Shown: piece by piece, positions 34,893 to 42,804 of the stretch
Numbering within the stretch: the stretch's first letter is position 1
Layout of the letters: each line of letters starts with the position of its first letter
Assembly: GCA_934630515.1 (NCBI GenBank)
Contig: CAKTVV010000005.1
Coordinates: 62,001-126,000 of the forward strand
Length of the DNA stretch: 64,000 nucleotides
Source: an uncultured Eubacteriales bacterium
GTDB lineage: Bacteria > Bacillota > Clostridia > Oscillospirales > Acutalibacteraceae
Direction: 5' to 3'
Program-made: the position numbers and the translations under genes
Notes under the pieces: generated by a model
Seen by the model: only the letters and a program-made list of their open reading frames with translations
The model's database searches: none
What the model was told of the DNA's origin: nothing

Positions 34893-35188
34893 GCATGGCC
34901 TTGTATATTGCCGTGATGGCGGGGGTCACCTATCTGGTGCGGGCGATCCCCTTTACGCTGATGCGGCGGCAGATCCGGTCCCGCTTTCTGCGCAGTTTGT
35001 TCTACTATCTGCCCTATGCGGTGCTGAGCGCCATGACGCTGCCGGCGATCTTCTATTCCACCGGCAATATGACCACGGCGGCGGTGGGCACGGCGGTGGC
35101 GCTGGTGCTGGCGTATTTCCGCTGTCCGCTGATCGTGGTGGCGCTGGCAGCGGCGGCAGCGGCGCTGCTGACCGGGCTGGTGCTGTGA
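34889..35188 (+). CDS. azlD: AzlD domain protein, small partner of AzlC
   Basis: A 99-residue protein with three or four membrane helices (MALYIAVMAGVTYLVRAIPF and FYYLPYAVLSAMTLPAIFY). It is translationally coupled to azlC and should make the second subunit of the exporter. The start at 34889 follows GAGAGGAGGAG within the azlC end. Confidence 0.92.
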   Translation: MSMALYIAVMAGVTYLVRAIPFTLMRRQIRSRFLRSLFYYLPYAVLSAMTLPAIFYSTGNMTTAAVGTAVALVLAYFRCPLIVVALAAAAAALLTGLVL

Positions 35189-35211
35189 TCTCTTGGATAA
35201 ATATAGCATAA

Positions 35212-35251
35212 AAGCGGCGCTGCACTTCTTTTGCGAAGTGCAGCGCCGCTT
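35212..35251. terminator. Bidirectional terminator between azlD and gpmI
   Basis: AAGCGGCGCTGCACTTC pairs perfectly with its complement at 35235-35251 around TTTTGC; TTGTGTTTT follows on the plus strand. Confidence 0.85.
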
Positions 35252-35265
35252 GTGTTTTCCGGAGC

Positions 35266-36783
35266 TTAGTTCATCAGCGATCTGCCGGTCATTTCCTCCG
35301 GCTGGGGCAATCCCAGAATCTGCAGCATCGTGGGGGCGATATCCGCCAGCCGTCCGCCCGTGCGCAGGGTGCAATCCTTACCCACCACGCAGAAGGGCAC
35401 CGGATTGGTGGTGTGCGCCGTGAAGGGAGAGCCGTCCGGCTCGTACATCTTATCGGCGTTGCCGTGGTCGGCGGTGATGAGCGCCACGCCGCCCATGGCG
35501 AGGGTCGCCTCCACCGTCTTGCCTACGCAGGTATCCACTGCCTCCACCGCTTTCACGGCGGCGTCAAACACGCCGGTGTGTCCCACCATGTCGCAGTTGG
35601 CGTAGTTGAGAATGATGACGTCGTATTTGCCGGAGTTGATCCGGGAAACCACCTCGTCGCAGACCTTATAGGCGCTCATCTCCGGCTGGAGATCATAGGT
35701 CGCCACCTTGGGCGAGTGGATCAGAGCCCGATCCTCGCCGGGATACTCCTTTTCCACGCCGCCGTTAAAGAAGAAGGTCACATGGGCGTATTTCTCCGTT
35801 TCGGCAATGCGCAGCTGGGTCAGATCGTTCTTGCTCAGATACTCGCCCAGCGTATTCTGCAGGGTCTGGGGCTTGAACGCCACCTGCACATGGGGCATAG
35901 TGGCATCGTACTGGGTCATGCACACATAGGTCAGCGGGAAGCAGCCGCCCCGGCGCTCAAAGCCCTCGAAAGCGGGATCCACCAGCGTGCGGGTGATCTC
36001 CCGTGCCCGGTCGGGGCGGAAGTTGAAGAACACCACGGCGTCGTTCGCCTTGATGACCCCCTCTTTACCGGTGCAGACCACCGGCACCACAAACTCGTCG
36101 GTCACATCGGCGGCATAGGAGGCATCCATTGCCGCTGCCGGGTCGGCGTTCTCCATGCCCTCGCCGTAGACCATGGCGGCGTAGGCTTTCTCCACCCGCT
36201 CCCAGCGGTTATCCCGATCCATAGCGTAATACCGCCCGGTGACGGTGGCGATCTTGCCTACGCCGATGCGCTGCAGCTCAGCCTGCAGCTTCTCGATATA
36301 CTCCTTGCCGGAGGTGGGGGGCACGTCCCGGCCGTCCATCAGCGCATGGACATAGACCTGCTCCACGCCGCTGCGCTTCGCCATCTCCAGCAGCCCCAGC
36401 AGGTGGTCAAAATGGCTGTGCACACCGCCGTCGGACAGCAGACCGATGAGGTGCAGAGCGGCGCCGGGCTTTTTGGCAGCGGTCATGGCATTCTGCAGCG
36501 CCTCATTTTCAAAGAAATCGCCGTCCTGAATGGACTTGGTGATGCGGGTCAGCTCCTGATACACGATGCGGCCGGCGCCCATGTTGGTGTGACCCACCTC
36601 GCTGTTGCCCATCTGCCCGTCCGGCAGCCCTACATCCATGCCGGAGGCGCCGATCTGGGTGGTGGGATTCTCGGCAAACAGCCGGGTCAGATTGGGGGTC
36701 TTGGCGGCCTTAATGGCGTTGCCGTAGGTGTCGGGGTTAATGCCGAAGCCATCCATGATGATGAGAGTTAAAGGCTTTTTCAT
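35266..36783 (-). CDS. gpmI: 2,3-bisphosphoglycerate-independent phosphoglycerate mutase
   Basis: A 505-residue, Mn-dependent mutase of the alkaline-phosphatase superfamily converting 3- to 2-phosphoglycerate. The metal-site IMDGFG is near residue 10, the phospho-Ser motif GNSEVGHTNMGAG near 62, and the C-terminal metal ligands are in ADHGNADKM and FTAHTTNPVPF. ATG at 36783 follows AAGGAAGA; the longer open frame upstream has no ribosome site. It follows pgk and tpiA on the same strand with one foreign-looking gene in between. Confidence 0.96.
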   Translation of the reverse strand: MKKPLTLIIMDGFGINPDTYGNAIKAAKTPNLTRLFAENPTTQIGASGMDVGLPDGQMGNSEVGHTNMGAGRIVYQELTRITKSIQDGDFFENEALQNAMTAAKKPGAALHLIGLLSDGGVHSHFDHLLGLLEMAKRSGVEQVYVHALMDGRDVPPTSGKEYIEKLQAELQRIGVGKIATVTGRYYAMDRDNRWERVEKAYAAMVYGEGMENADPAAAMDASYAADVTDEFVVPVVCTGKEGVIKANDAVVFFNFRPDRAREITRTLVDPAFEGFERRGGCFPLTYVCMTQYDATMPHVQVAFKPQTLQNTLGEYLSKNDLTQLRIAETEKYAHVTFFFNGGVEKEYPGEDRALIHSPKVATYDLQPEMSAYKVCDEVVSRINSGKYDVIILNYANCDMVGHTGVFDAAVKAVEAVDTCVGKTVEATLAMGGVALITADHGNADKMYEPDGSPFTAHTTNPVPFCVVGKDCTLRTGGRLADIAPTMLQILGLPQPEEMTGRSLMN

Positions 36784-36931
36784 AGTCTGATCTTCCTTGC
36801 AATATAGAGTAGTAGTTTTTATTGCCCCTCTCCAAGGGCTTGCGGTGGCATGGATTATTGCAAGCCGGTCTGGAAAGAGTCCAAACACGGCTTTTACACT
36901 GTCGTTAATCGTTAAGTCGTGTGTGCAATCA
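36784..36931 (-). other. Intergenic leader of gpmI
   Basis: No gene seen. It is AT-richer than the surroundings and should hold the gpmI leader; no convincing promoter pair was found. Confidence 0.4.
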
Positions 36932-37411
36932 TTATTTTGCTGAATCGACAAATTGGATATTTAGAGACCAGCCCTCGTCATAAGGGCTATATGGTTCAAA
37001 GTCCTCCTTGAAATCTTTGATGCAGGGAATCTTGTCCAGATCATATGCATCCCATTCTTCCAGTTCTTCGTCTGTTGCCTCAGTTAGTCCAAAGAAAGCA
37101 AGTGCATGAGAATCATGGGTTGCAACGAGTTCGTTCAGCTCGTCTTCATCCATAGGTGCCAGTCCCTGGCATTCCATGACATACTCGACTTCTGTATCAA
37201 TGCCGATTTCAATTTCCATCTCGTTGATTTCATCATAGGCACGTTGTAGAACGTCTTGTAATTCAGGAACGTCATTTAAAGATCGGCCTTCAGCGATTGC
37301 TTGGTCGTAAGCGACCGTTTCCACATCTGTTAAGGCAATTTTATAGTCGATCCAGTCAGAAGAGTCGCATTTACCGAAAGTGGAACTATATTGAATTGTT
37401 GCATATTTCAT
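36932..37411 (-). CDS. Acidic protein of unknown function inside the glycolytic cluster
   Basis: A 159-residue, strongly acidic protein (runs such as MDEDELNELV and EATDEELEEWDAYDLD) that I do not recognise. It has no signal peptide, membrane helix or metal motif. Its DNA is clearly AT-richer than the neighbouring glycolytic genes and uses codons differently, suggesting recent arrival. It lies between the tpiA terminator and gpmI on the same strand. The ribosome site is weak (AAGGTTGAGTAAG). Confidence 0.7.
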   Translation of the reverse strand: MKYATIQYSSTFGKCDSSDWIDYKIALTDVETVAYDQAIAEGRSLNDVPELQDVLQRAYDEINEMEIEIGIDTEVEYVMECQGLAPMDEDELNELVATHDSHALAFFGLTEATDEELEEWDAYDLDKIPCIKDFKEDFEPYSPYDEGWSLNIQFVDSAK

Positions 37412-37590
37412 TAATCTTACTCAACCTTTTCTGAATTGTGGAAGTTCAATCTTTTTTGGTGCACTGAATAGTGACTTTTGCATCACATGGAGATTGGTTC
37501 ACACAGGGCCATTGCCTTAGAAGAAACCCTGTGACGATGCATCTTCGCTGTACGCACATTTGGTTTCTATCACTTCGATACAGGAAATTG

Positions 37591-37627
37591 AAAAGCGCAG
37601 GACGGGGCGGCTTGCCCCGCCCTGCGC
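37591..37627 (-). terminator. Terminator after tpiA
   Basis: GCGCAGG.CGGGG pairs with CCCCGCCCTGCGC with one mismatch; TTTTC follows on the minus strand. It separates pgk-tpiA from the acidic orphan. Confidence 0.8.
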
Positions 37628-37646
37628 CGGTGACAGTGCGTACGGT

Positions 37647-38399
37647 TTATTTCGCCGCAGCTACGATGGTGGCGAAATCGTTGGGCTTCAGAGAAGCGCC
37701 GCCGATCAGACCGCCGTCCACGTCGGACTGCGCCAGCAGCTCCGCCGCATTGGCGGCGTTCATGGAGCCGCCGTACTGAATGGTGACCGCCTTGGCGGCC
37801 GCCTCATTGTACAGACCGGCGATGACCTGCCGGATCTCGCCGCAGACCTCGTTCGCCTGAGCGGCGGTGGCGGTCTTGCCGGTGCCGATCGCCCAGACCG
37901 GCTCATAGGCGATAATGACCCGCTTCAGCTCTTCCTCGGATACGCCGTTGAGGGCGATCTTGGTCTGCATAGCCACCACCTCGCCGGTGATGCCCAGTTC
38001 CCGCTGCTCCAGATACTCGCCCACGCACAGAATGACGGTCAGACCCGCATCCAGAGCGCCCCGCACCCGCTTGGCCACGGTGGCGTCGGTATCACCGAAG
38101 TAGGTGCGCCGCTCGCTGTGTCCCAGAATCACATAGCCGACGCCCATCTCCCGCAGCATATCGGCGGCGATCTCACCGGTGAAAGCACCATGCTTCTCCC
38201 AGTAGCAGTTCTGCGCCGCCACACCGATCTTGGTGCCCTTGGTCGCCTCCAGAGCGGTCTGCAGATCCACGAAGGGAACGCCCACCACCACGTCGCAGGC
38301 AGCGTCCGCTACCAGCGGCTTAATGGCGTCGATCAGCTCTTTTGCCTCGGCGGGGGTCTTATTCATCTTCCAGTTGCCGGCGATTACATACTTACCCAT
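37647..38399 (-). CDS. tpiA: Triosephosphate isomerase
   Basis: Interconverts dihydroxyacetone phosphate and glyceraldehyde-3-phosphate. Catalytic residues are visible: Lys in GNWKMNKT near residue 12, His in LGHSERR near 96, and Glu in AYEPVWAIGTGKTA near 166, the last being the flexible loop. Length 250 is standard. It follows pgk by 42 bp and is closed by a terminator. Confidence 0.97.
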   Translation of the reverse strand: MGKYVIAGNWKMNKTPAEAKELIDAIKPLVADAACDVVVGVPFVDLQTALEATKGTKIGVAAQNCYWEKHGAFTGEIAADMLREMGVGYVILGHSERRTYFGDTDATVAKRVRGALDAGLTVILCVGEYLEQRELGITGEVVAMQTKIALNGVSEEELKRVIIAYEPVWAIGTGKTATAAQANEVCGEIRQVIAGLYNEAAAKAVTIQYGGSMNAANAAELLAQSDVDGGLIGGASLKPNDFATIVAAAK

Positions 38400-38441
38400 A
38401 ATTCATCTGTCCTTTCGTTACGCAAAGCCGTGTGGTCAGGT

Positions 38442-39746
38442 TCAGTCCTTATCGTTCAGGCAGGCGATGCCGGGCAGCACCTTACCCTCCAGGAACTCCA
38501 GAGAAGCGCCGCCGCCGGTGGAGATGTGGGTCATCTTGTCGGCAAAGCCCAGATTCTCGACCGCCGCCGCCGAGTCGCCGCCGCCGATGATGGAGATGGC
38601 GCCGCTGTCGGCGACCGCCTTCGCCACGGCGATGGTGCCGCTTGCGAAATTCTCCCACTCAAACACGCCCATGGGGCCGTTCCACACCACCGTGCCGGCG
38701 CCCACCAGAGACTTGGCGAAAAGCTCCTGCGTGGTGGGTCCGATGTCCATGCCCATCCAGCCGTCCGGGATGGCGTCGGAATAGATCCGCATGAAGGGAG
38801 CGTTCTCGTCATAGTCCCGGCTGATGATGTTATCCACCGGCAGGATGAAGTTGACGCCCTTCTCCTTCGCCTTAGCCATCATCGCCTTGGCCTCCTCCAC
38901 CTTATCCAGCTCGCACAGGGAGGTGCCCACATTGTTGCCCTGCGCCTTGAGGAAGGTGTACGCCATACCGCCGCCGATGATGAGGGTGTCCACCTTATCC
39001 AGCAGGTTGTTGATGACGCCGATCTTATCGGACACCTTGGCGCCGCCCAGGATCGCCACGAAGGGACGCTTGGGATCCTCCAGCGCCTTGCCCATGACGG
39101 TGATCTCCTTCTGGATCAGATAGCCGCAGGCTGCGGGCAGGTAATCCGCCACGCCGGCGGTGGAGGCATGGGCACGGTGCGCCGTGCCGAAGGCATCGTT
39201 CACATACAGCTCTGCCAGATCCGCCAGCGCCTTGGCAAAGGCGGGATCGTTCTTCGTCTCCCGGGCGTCAAACCGCACATTCTCGATCAGCACCGCCTCG
39301 CCGTCCTTCAGGGCAGCGATCTTGGCATGGGCGTCGTCGCCGATGATGTCGGCGGCAAAGGTCACCTTGCCGTCCAGCAGCTCGTTGAGCCGATCCGCCA
39401 CGGGCTTCAGGGTGAACTTCTTGGCGTCGTTCGCCAGCGCCTTGGCGATATATTCCGCCTTGGCAGCTGCCTGCTCCGCCTCGGGCAGAGCGGCCACAGC
39501 CGCCTTTTCCTTCTTATTCAGGCCGAAGCCCTCGGTGAAGATGGCGTGGGGCTTACCCATGTGGGAGCAGAGAATGACCTTGGCACCATGCTCCAGCAGA
39601 TATTGAATGGTGGGCAGCGCACCGATGATACGCTTATCGCTGGTGATCTTGCCGTCCTTCATGGGAACGTTGAAATCGCAGCGCACCAGTACACGCTTGC
39701 CCGCTACGTCCAGATCCTCGACGGTCTTTTTGTTCAGGTAACTCAT
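38442..39746 (-). CDS. pgk: Phosphoglycerate kinase
   Basis: Transfers phosphate from 1,3-bisphosphoglycerate to ADP. RVLVRCDFNVPMKDGKI near residue 20 and ILGGAKVSDKIGVI near 205 are diagnostic. At 434 residues it is longer than the usual 390-400; the extra part is an Ala/Lys-rich insertion after HMGKPHAIF, about residues 65-110, as seen in some other Firmicute and eukaryotic forms. It has a strong promoter and is the first gene of the glycolytic run. Confidence 0.97.
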   Translation of the reverse strand: MSYLNKKTVEDLDVAGKRVLVRCDFNVPMKDGKITSDKRIIGALPTIQYLLEHGAKVILCSHMGKPHAIFTEGFGLNKKEKAAVAALPEAEQAAAKAEYIAKALANDAKKFTLKPVADRLNELLDGKVTFAADIIGDDAHAKIAALKDGEAVLIENVRFDARETKNDPAFAKALADLAELYVNDAFGTAHRAHASTAGVADYLPAACGYLIQKEITVMGKALEDPKRPFVAILGGAKVSDKIGVINNLLDKVDTLIIGGGMAYTFLKAQGNNVGTSLCELDKVEEAKAMMAKAKEKGVNFILPVDNIISRDYDENAPFMRIYSDAIPDGWMGMDIGPTTQELFAKSLVGAGTVVWNGPMGVFEWENFASGTIAVAKAVADSGAISIIGGGDSAAAVENLGFADKMTHISTGGGASLEFLEGKVLPGIACLNDKD

Positions 39747-39804
39747 AATAGTACATCCTTTCTAAAATGATCTCTGTTAAAAAGGTAACAATTTGCCATC
39801 AATC

Positions 39805-39833
39805 ATTGTATACGATTTTGCGTCGGATTGCAA
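39805..39833 (-). promoter_or_regulatory. Promoter of pgk-tpiA
   Basis: Minus strand TTGCAA (39833-39828), 17-bp spacer, TACAAT (39810-39805). Confidence 0.82.
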
Positions 39834-39929
39834 GAGCGGAATGTGTATGAAGTGTAAATTTTGCCGTTTTTTCCCTATCAGCGTACCCGACAGGGCAAAA
39901 ACTATGCAACCGGGCAGCAAAAAACCGCC

Positions 39930-41303
39930 TTACAGGGTGCGCAAGCCCTTGGGGTACCGGTTCTTCAGCCGTCCGCCGCTGGCCTTGCCGAAGCCCAGAG
40001 GTATGCCCGCCACCGCCACGGCGGTATAGCCGCCGGTGTCGGTCGGTATTTCCGCTCCGTGGAGATACGCTGTCAGCCGGGGGTCGGAAAGGGGGAGGGA
40101 CAGCCGCTGCCGGCAGCTGGCGCTGCGGGCAGCGGCAAAGGCGGCGTGGCAGGGCTCCAGCCGGTTTTTGCACACCTGAGCGACGGCAAGCCCCGCCGCC
40201 AGCGTGCCGGTACCCTTCAGCTCCGGCAGCTCCGGCGGGAGCAGTCGTACCGTGTCGCCTACGGTGACGAATACGCCCTCAGGCGTATCCGCAAAGCAAT
40301 CCTCATACAGCGCCCGGGCTGCCTCCCGGTGCACATCCCGGGCAGGAGGCACATAGAGGGCGGGGCTGCCGCCGGGGGCGTCCTCCGTTTTGCGCAGGCG
40401 GGCGATGAAATGTCCCTCGCCCCCTTGGTGGGGGAAGATGCGGCGGCAGCCGGTCAGATCGGCGGAGCAGGCGGCATCTCCAAAGGCGGTCAGCGCCGCC
40501 GCCGGAAAGCCGGGGCAGCCCCAATCGACCGTGATCGGCTCCACCGCAAACTCCGGATGGCGGTTCAAAAACCGGGCGACCGCCAGCTCGTTCTCCTCCG
40601 GGGCAAAGGTGCAGGTGGAATACACCAGCCGTCCGCCGGGACGCAGCATCCCGGCGGCAGCGTCCAGAATGGCGTCCTGCCGGGCGGCGCACAGGCGGAT
40701 ATTATCCACGCTCCAGCCGGCAAGGGCTTGGGGCTCCTTGCGAAACATCCCCTCGCCGGAGCAGGGAGCATCCACCAGCACCCCGTCGAAGTAGCCCGGC
40801 AGCGCCTCGCTTAACCGCCCTGTGTCGCTATTGGAGACCACCGCCCGCCGCACACCGCAGCGCTCCAGATTCTGCAGCAAAATTTTCGCCCGGGCGGGGA
40901 CATATTCGTTGCACCACAGCAGCCCGGTATGCCCCAAAGCGGCGGCGATCTGGGTGGATTTGCCGCCGGGGGCGGCGCACAGGTCGAGAATTTTCTCCCC
41001 CGGGCAGGGCGCCAGCACCGTCACCGCCGAGGCGGCGGAGGGCTCCTGCATATAATAAGCGCCGGCATGATGGAGCGGGTCGCTGCCCGCCTTAAAGGGC
41101 GCATCTGCATAAAAGCACAGCGGCGAAAAGGGCGCCGGCGTCAGCGACTGTGGAAACAGGGCGCACAGCTGCTCCGGGGTGGTCTTCAGTGTATTGACCC
41201 GCAGCCCCCGGCGCAGGGGCTGGGCGTAGGCCGTCTGCATCGCCGGCAGCAGGTCGCCGGGCAAGCGCTCCATCCGGCGCTCAAATTCCTGTGGAAGCTC
41301 CAT
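39930..41303 (-). CDS. RsmF/RsmB-type rRNA m5C methyltransferase
   Basis: A 457-residue NOL1/NOP2/Sun-family enzyme that methylates cytosine-5 in 16S rRNA. The SAM site is LDLCAAPGGKSTQIAAALG near residue 105; the two catalytic cysteines are in VDAPCSGEGMF near 180 and VYSTCTFAPEENE near 236. A C-terminal RNA-binding PUA-like domain follows. The domain order fits RsmF (YebU) better than RsmB, but the exact target cytosine is not visible. Confidence 0.9.
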   Translation of the reverse strand: MELPQEFERRMERLPGDLLPAMQTAYAQPLRRGLRVNTLKTTPEQLCALFPQSLTPAPFSPLCFYADAPFKAGSDPLHHAGAYYMQEPSAASAVTVLAPCPGEKILDLCAAPGGKSTQIAAALGHTGLLWCNEYVPARAKILLQNLERCGVRRAVVSNSDTGRLSEALPGYFDGVLVDAPCSGEGMFRKEPQALAGWSVDNIRLCAARQDAILDAAAGMLRPGGRLVYSTCTFAPEENELAVARFLNRHPEFAVEPITVDWGCPGFPAAALTAFGDAACSADLTGCRRIFPHQGGEGHFIARLRKTEDAPGGSPALYVPPARDVHREAARALYEDCFADTPEGVFVTVGDTVRLLPPELPELKGTGTLAAGLAVAQVCKNRLEPCHAAFAAARSASCRQRLSLPLSDPRLTAYLHGAEIPTDTGGYTAVAVAGIPLGFGKASGGRLKNRYPKGLRTL

Positions 41304-41324
41304 CCATTCATTCCCCCTATTCGG

Positions 41325-41357
41325 AAAAATACCGCCATCCGGAAACCGGACGGCGGT
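41325..41357 (-). terminator. Terminator after the TSCPD gene
   Basis: ACCGCCATCCGG pairs with CCGGACGGCGGT around AAA; minus strand continues with ATTTTTCC. Confidence 0.82.
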
Positions 41358-41363
41358 GTAAGA

Positions 41364-41633
41364 TCAATCGGCGGCGGGAGCGGCGGACTCCTCCAGCGCT
41401 TGCCGCAGGGCTTTGGCCAGCTGGTCGGGGCAGGAGGTGCCTTTGTAGCCGCACTCAATACCGGACAGGCGGCGGATCGCCTCCTCCACCGGCATTCCCT
41501 CTACCAGACGGGCGACGCCCTGCGTGTTGCCGTTGCAGCCGCCCTCAAAGGATACGTGGGTCACGCATCCGTCCTGTATGTCAAACTGAATGCTGCGGGA
41601 GCAAACTCCCTTGGTACGATACTGATACGCCAT
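41364..41633 (-). CDS. TSCPD domain protein (TIGR03905-like)
   Basis: An 89-residue protein whose whole length is a TSCPD domain: CSRSIQFDIQDGCVTHVSFEGGCNGN then GYKGTSCPDQLAKAL. Such domains are also found at the C-terminus of B12-dependent ribonucleotide reductases, and short stand-alone copies are common in Clostridia. Conserved cysteines suggest metal or nucleotide regulation. It follows the PHP gene by 29 bp and precedes a terminator. Confidence 0.88.
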   Translation of the reverse strand: MAYQYRTKGVCSRSIQFDIQDGCVTHVSFEGGCNGNTQGVARLVEGMPVEEAIRRLSGIECGYKGTSCPDQLAKALRQALEESAAPAAD

Positions 41634-41662
41634 AACGGTTCCTCCTTAGTGAAGATTGAAGC

Positions 41663-42511
41663 TCAGCCCGCCGATGTGTTGCGGCGGGATTTATAGGTAC
41701 GCATTTTCTGCGGGATGTTCTCGGGAACGTCGCTGTTGCCCAAGGGGCGGGCAGTGCGGCTGTACATACCGTGAAAATCGCTGCCGCCGGTGGTGAGCAG
41801 ACCGTGAGCGGCGGCAAACGCCGCCAGCCGTGCCGCATCCTCGGCGGTATGATCCGGATGCCAGACCTCCACGCCGTCCAGCAGCCCCTCGGCGGTCAGC
41901 TCCTCCATGAGCGCCTCGTTATGATAGGCGGCGGGATGCGCCAGCACCACTAGTCCGCCGGCGCTGCGGATCAGCTGCGCCGCCTCCCGCACCTCCGGGT
42001 ATTCCACCGGCACATAGGCACAGCCGCTCTCCGGGGAAAAGAGCTTATCGTACACGGCGCCGTATATGCTGTCGGCATGTCCGGCGTCCATGAGAGCGTG
42101 CATGATATGCTGCTTATAGATCGTGGTGCTGCCGGAGGCGCAGCGGGTGATGCTCTCCGGCACGATGGGATAATAGCGCAGCACCTTGCGGATCATCTCG
42201 TTGGCTGCCGCCCGGCGGCTGAGGTTGATCCGGCGGCACAGCCCCTCCAGCCGGTCCGGACTGTCGCACAGATAGCCCAGCAGGTGGGCTTTGTTGCCCC
42301 GGGCGTTGTCCCGGGTGGAAAACTCCACCCCGGGGATGACCTCGATGCCCATCCGCTTGCCGAGAATGACCGCTCGGGTGGAGCCGACCACGGCGTCGTG
42401 ATCGGTAATGGAAATGGCGGTCAGGCGCCGCCGCCGGGCAATGCTCAGCAGCTCATCGACGCCCAGCGAGCCGTCGGAAATTCTGGAATGGCAGTGCAGA
42501 TCAATGGACAT
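41663..42511 (-). CDS. PHP-domain metal-dependent phosphoesterase
   Basis: A 282-residue PHP protein of the RNase AM/YciV group. Metal ligands are visible in IDLHCHSRISDGSL (residues 3-16), ISITDHDAV near 35, IPGVEFST near 60, LAHPAAYHN near 188 and SDFHG near the C-terminus. Relatives remove nucleotides from short RNA or from 3',5'-bisphosphates. It heads a two-gene unit with TSCPD. Confidence 0.9.
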   Translation of the reverse strand: MSIDLHCHSRISDGSLGVDELLSIARRRRLTAISITDHDAVVGSTRAVILGKRMGIEVIPGVEFSTRDNARGNKAHLLGYLCDSPDRLEGLCRRINLSRRAAANEMIRKVLRYYPIVPESITRCASGSTTIYKQHIMHALMDAGHADSIYGAVYDKLFSPESGCAYVPVEYPEVREAAQLIRSAGGLVVLAHPAAYHNEALMEELTAEGLLDGVEVWHPDHTAEDAARLAAFAAAHGLLTTGGSDFHGMYSRTARPLGNSDVPENIPQKMRTYKSRRNTSAG

Positions 42512-42557
42512 ATTTTCCTCCCCGTGGTTTTGCAGATCCTCTTTTGTACACTAAATC

Positions 42558-42586
42558 ATTATACGGTTTTTTCGGCTGAAAATCAA
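42558..42586 (-). promoter_or_regulatory. Promoter of the PHP gene
   Basis: Minus strand TTGATT (42586-42581), 17-bp spacer, TATAAT (42563-42558). Confidence 0.7.
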
Positions 42587-42721
42587 CTGTCAATTCGGGC
42601 ATTTTTGCGACAAAAGGCGAAAAAAGGCGGATTGGCAAAAAATGCCCCACCCGATGGGAGCCGATTTGTGTAAAAATGCGGAGCGCCGTGCGCAAGGGCG
42701 TGGAACGGTGAAACTGCAGGG

Positions 42722-42750
42722 TTGCGCTTTTTGCCGATCTATGCTATACT
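42722..42750 (+). promoter_or_regulatory. Promoter of the MATE gene
   Basis: TTGCGC at 42722-42727 and TATACT at 42745-42750, 17 bp apart. The stretch 42587-42721 shows only a GGGCATTTTT/AAAAAATGCCC inverted repeat and no gene. Confidence 0.75.
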
Positions 42751-42752
42751 GG

Positions 42753-42793
42753 CTCCCGCACCCACGACTGCTTGGGATGGTCGGGTGCGGGAG
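42753..42793 (+). promoter_or_regulatory. 5'-UTR hairpin that buries the MATE ribosome site
   Basis: CTCCCGCACCC (42753-42763) pairs perfectly with GGGTGCGGGAG (42783-42793) around a 19-nt loop. The only Shine-Dalgarno-like run, GGGAG, is the 3' arm, 11 nt before the ATG at 42805. It could act as a translational switch. Confidence 0.55.
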
Positions 42794-42804
42794 TGTATTA
42801 TCGT

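Noticed and set aside
37560..39770. A 736-residue open frame opposite pgk and tpiA
   Set aside because: It is the complement of two certain glycolytic genes, has no ribosome site and shows low-complexity composition typical of antisense frames in GC-rich DNA.
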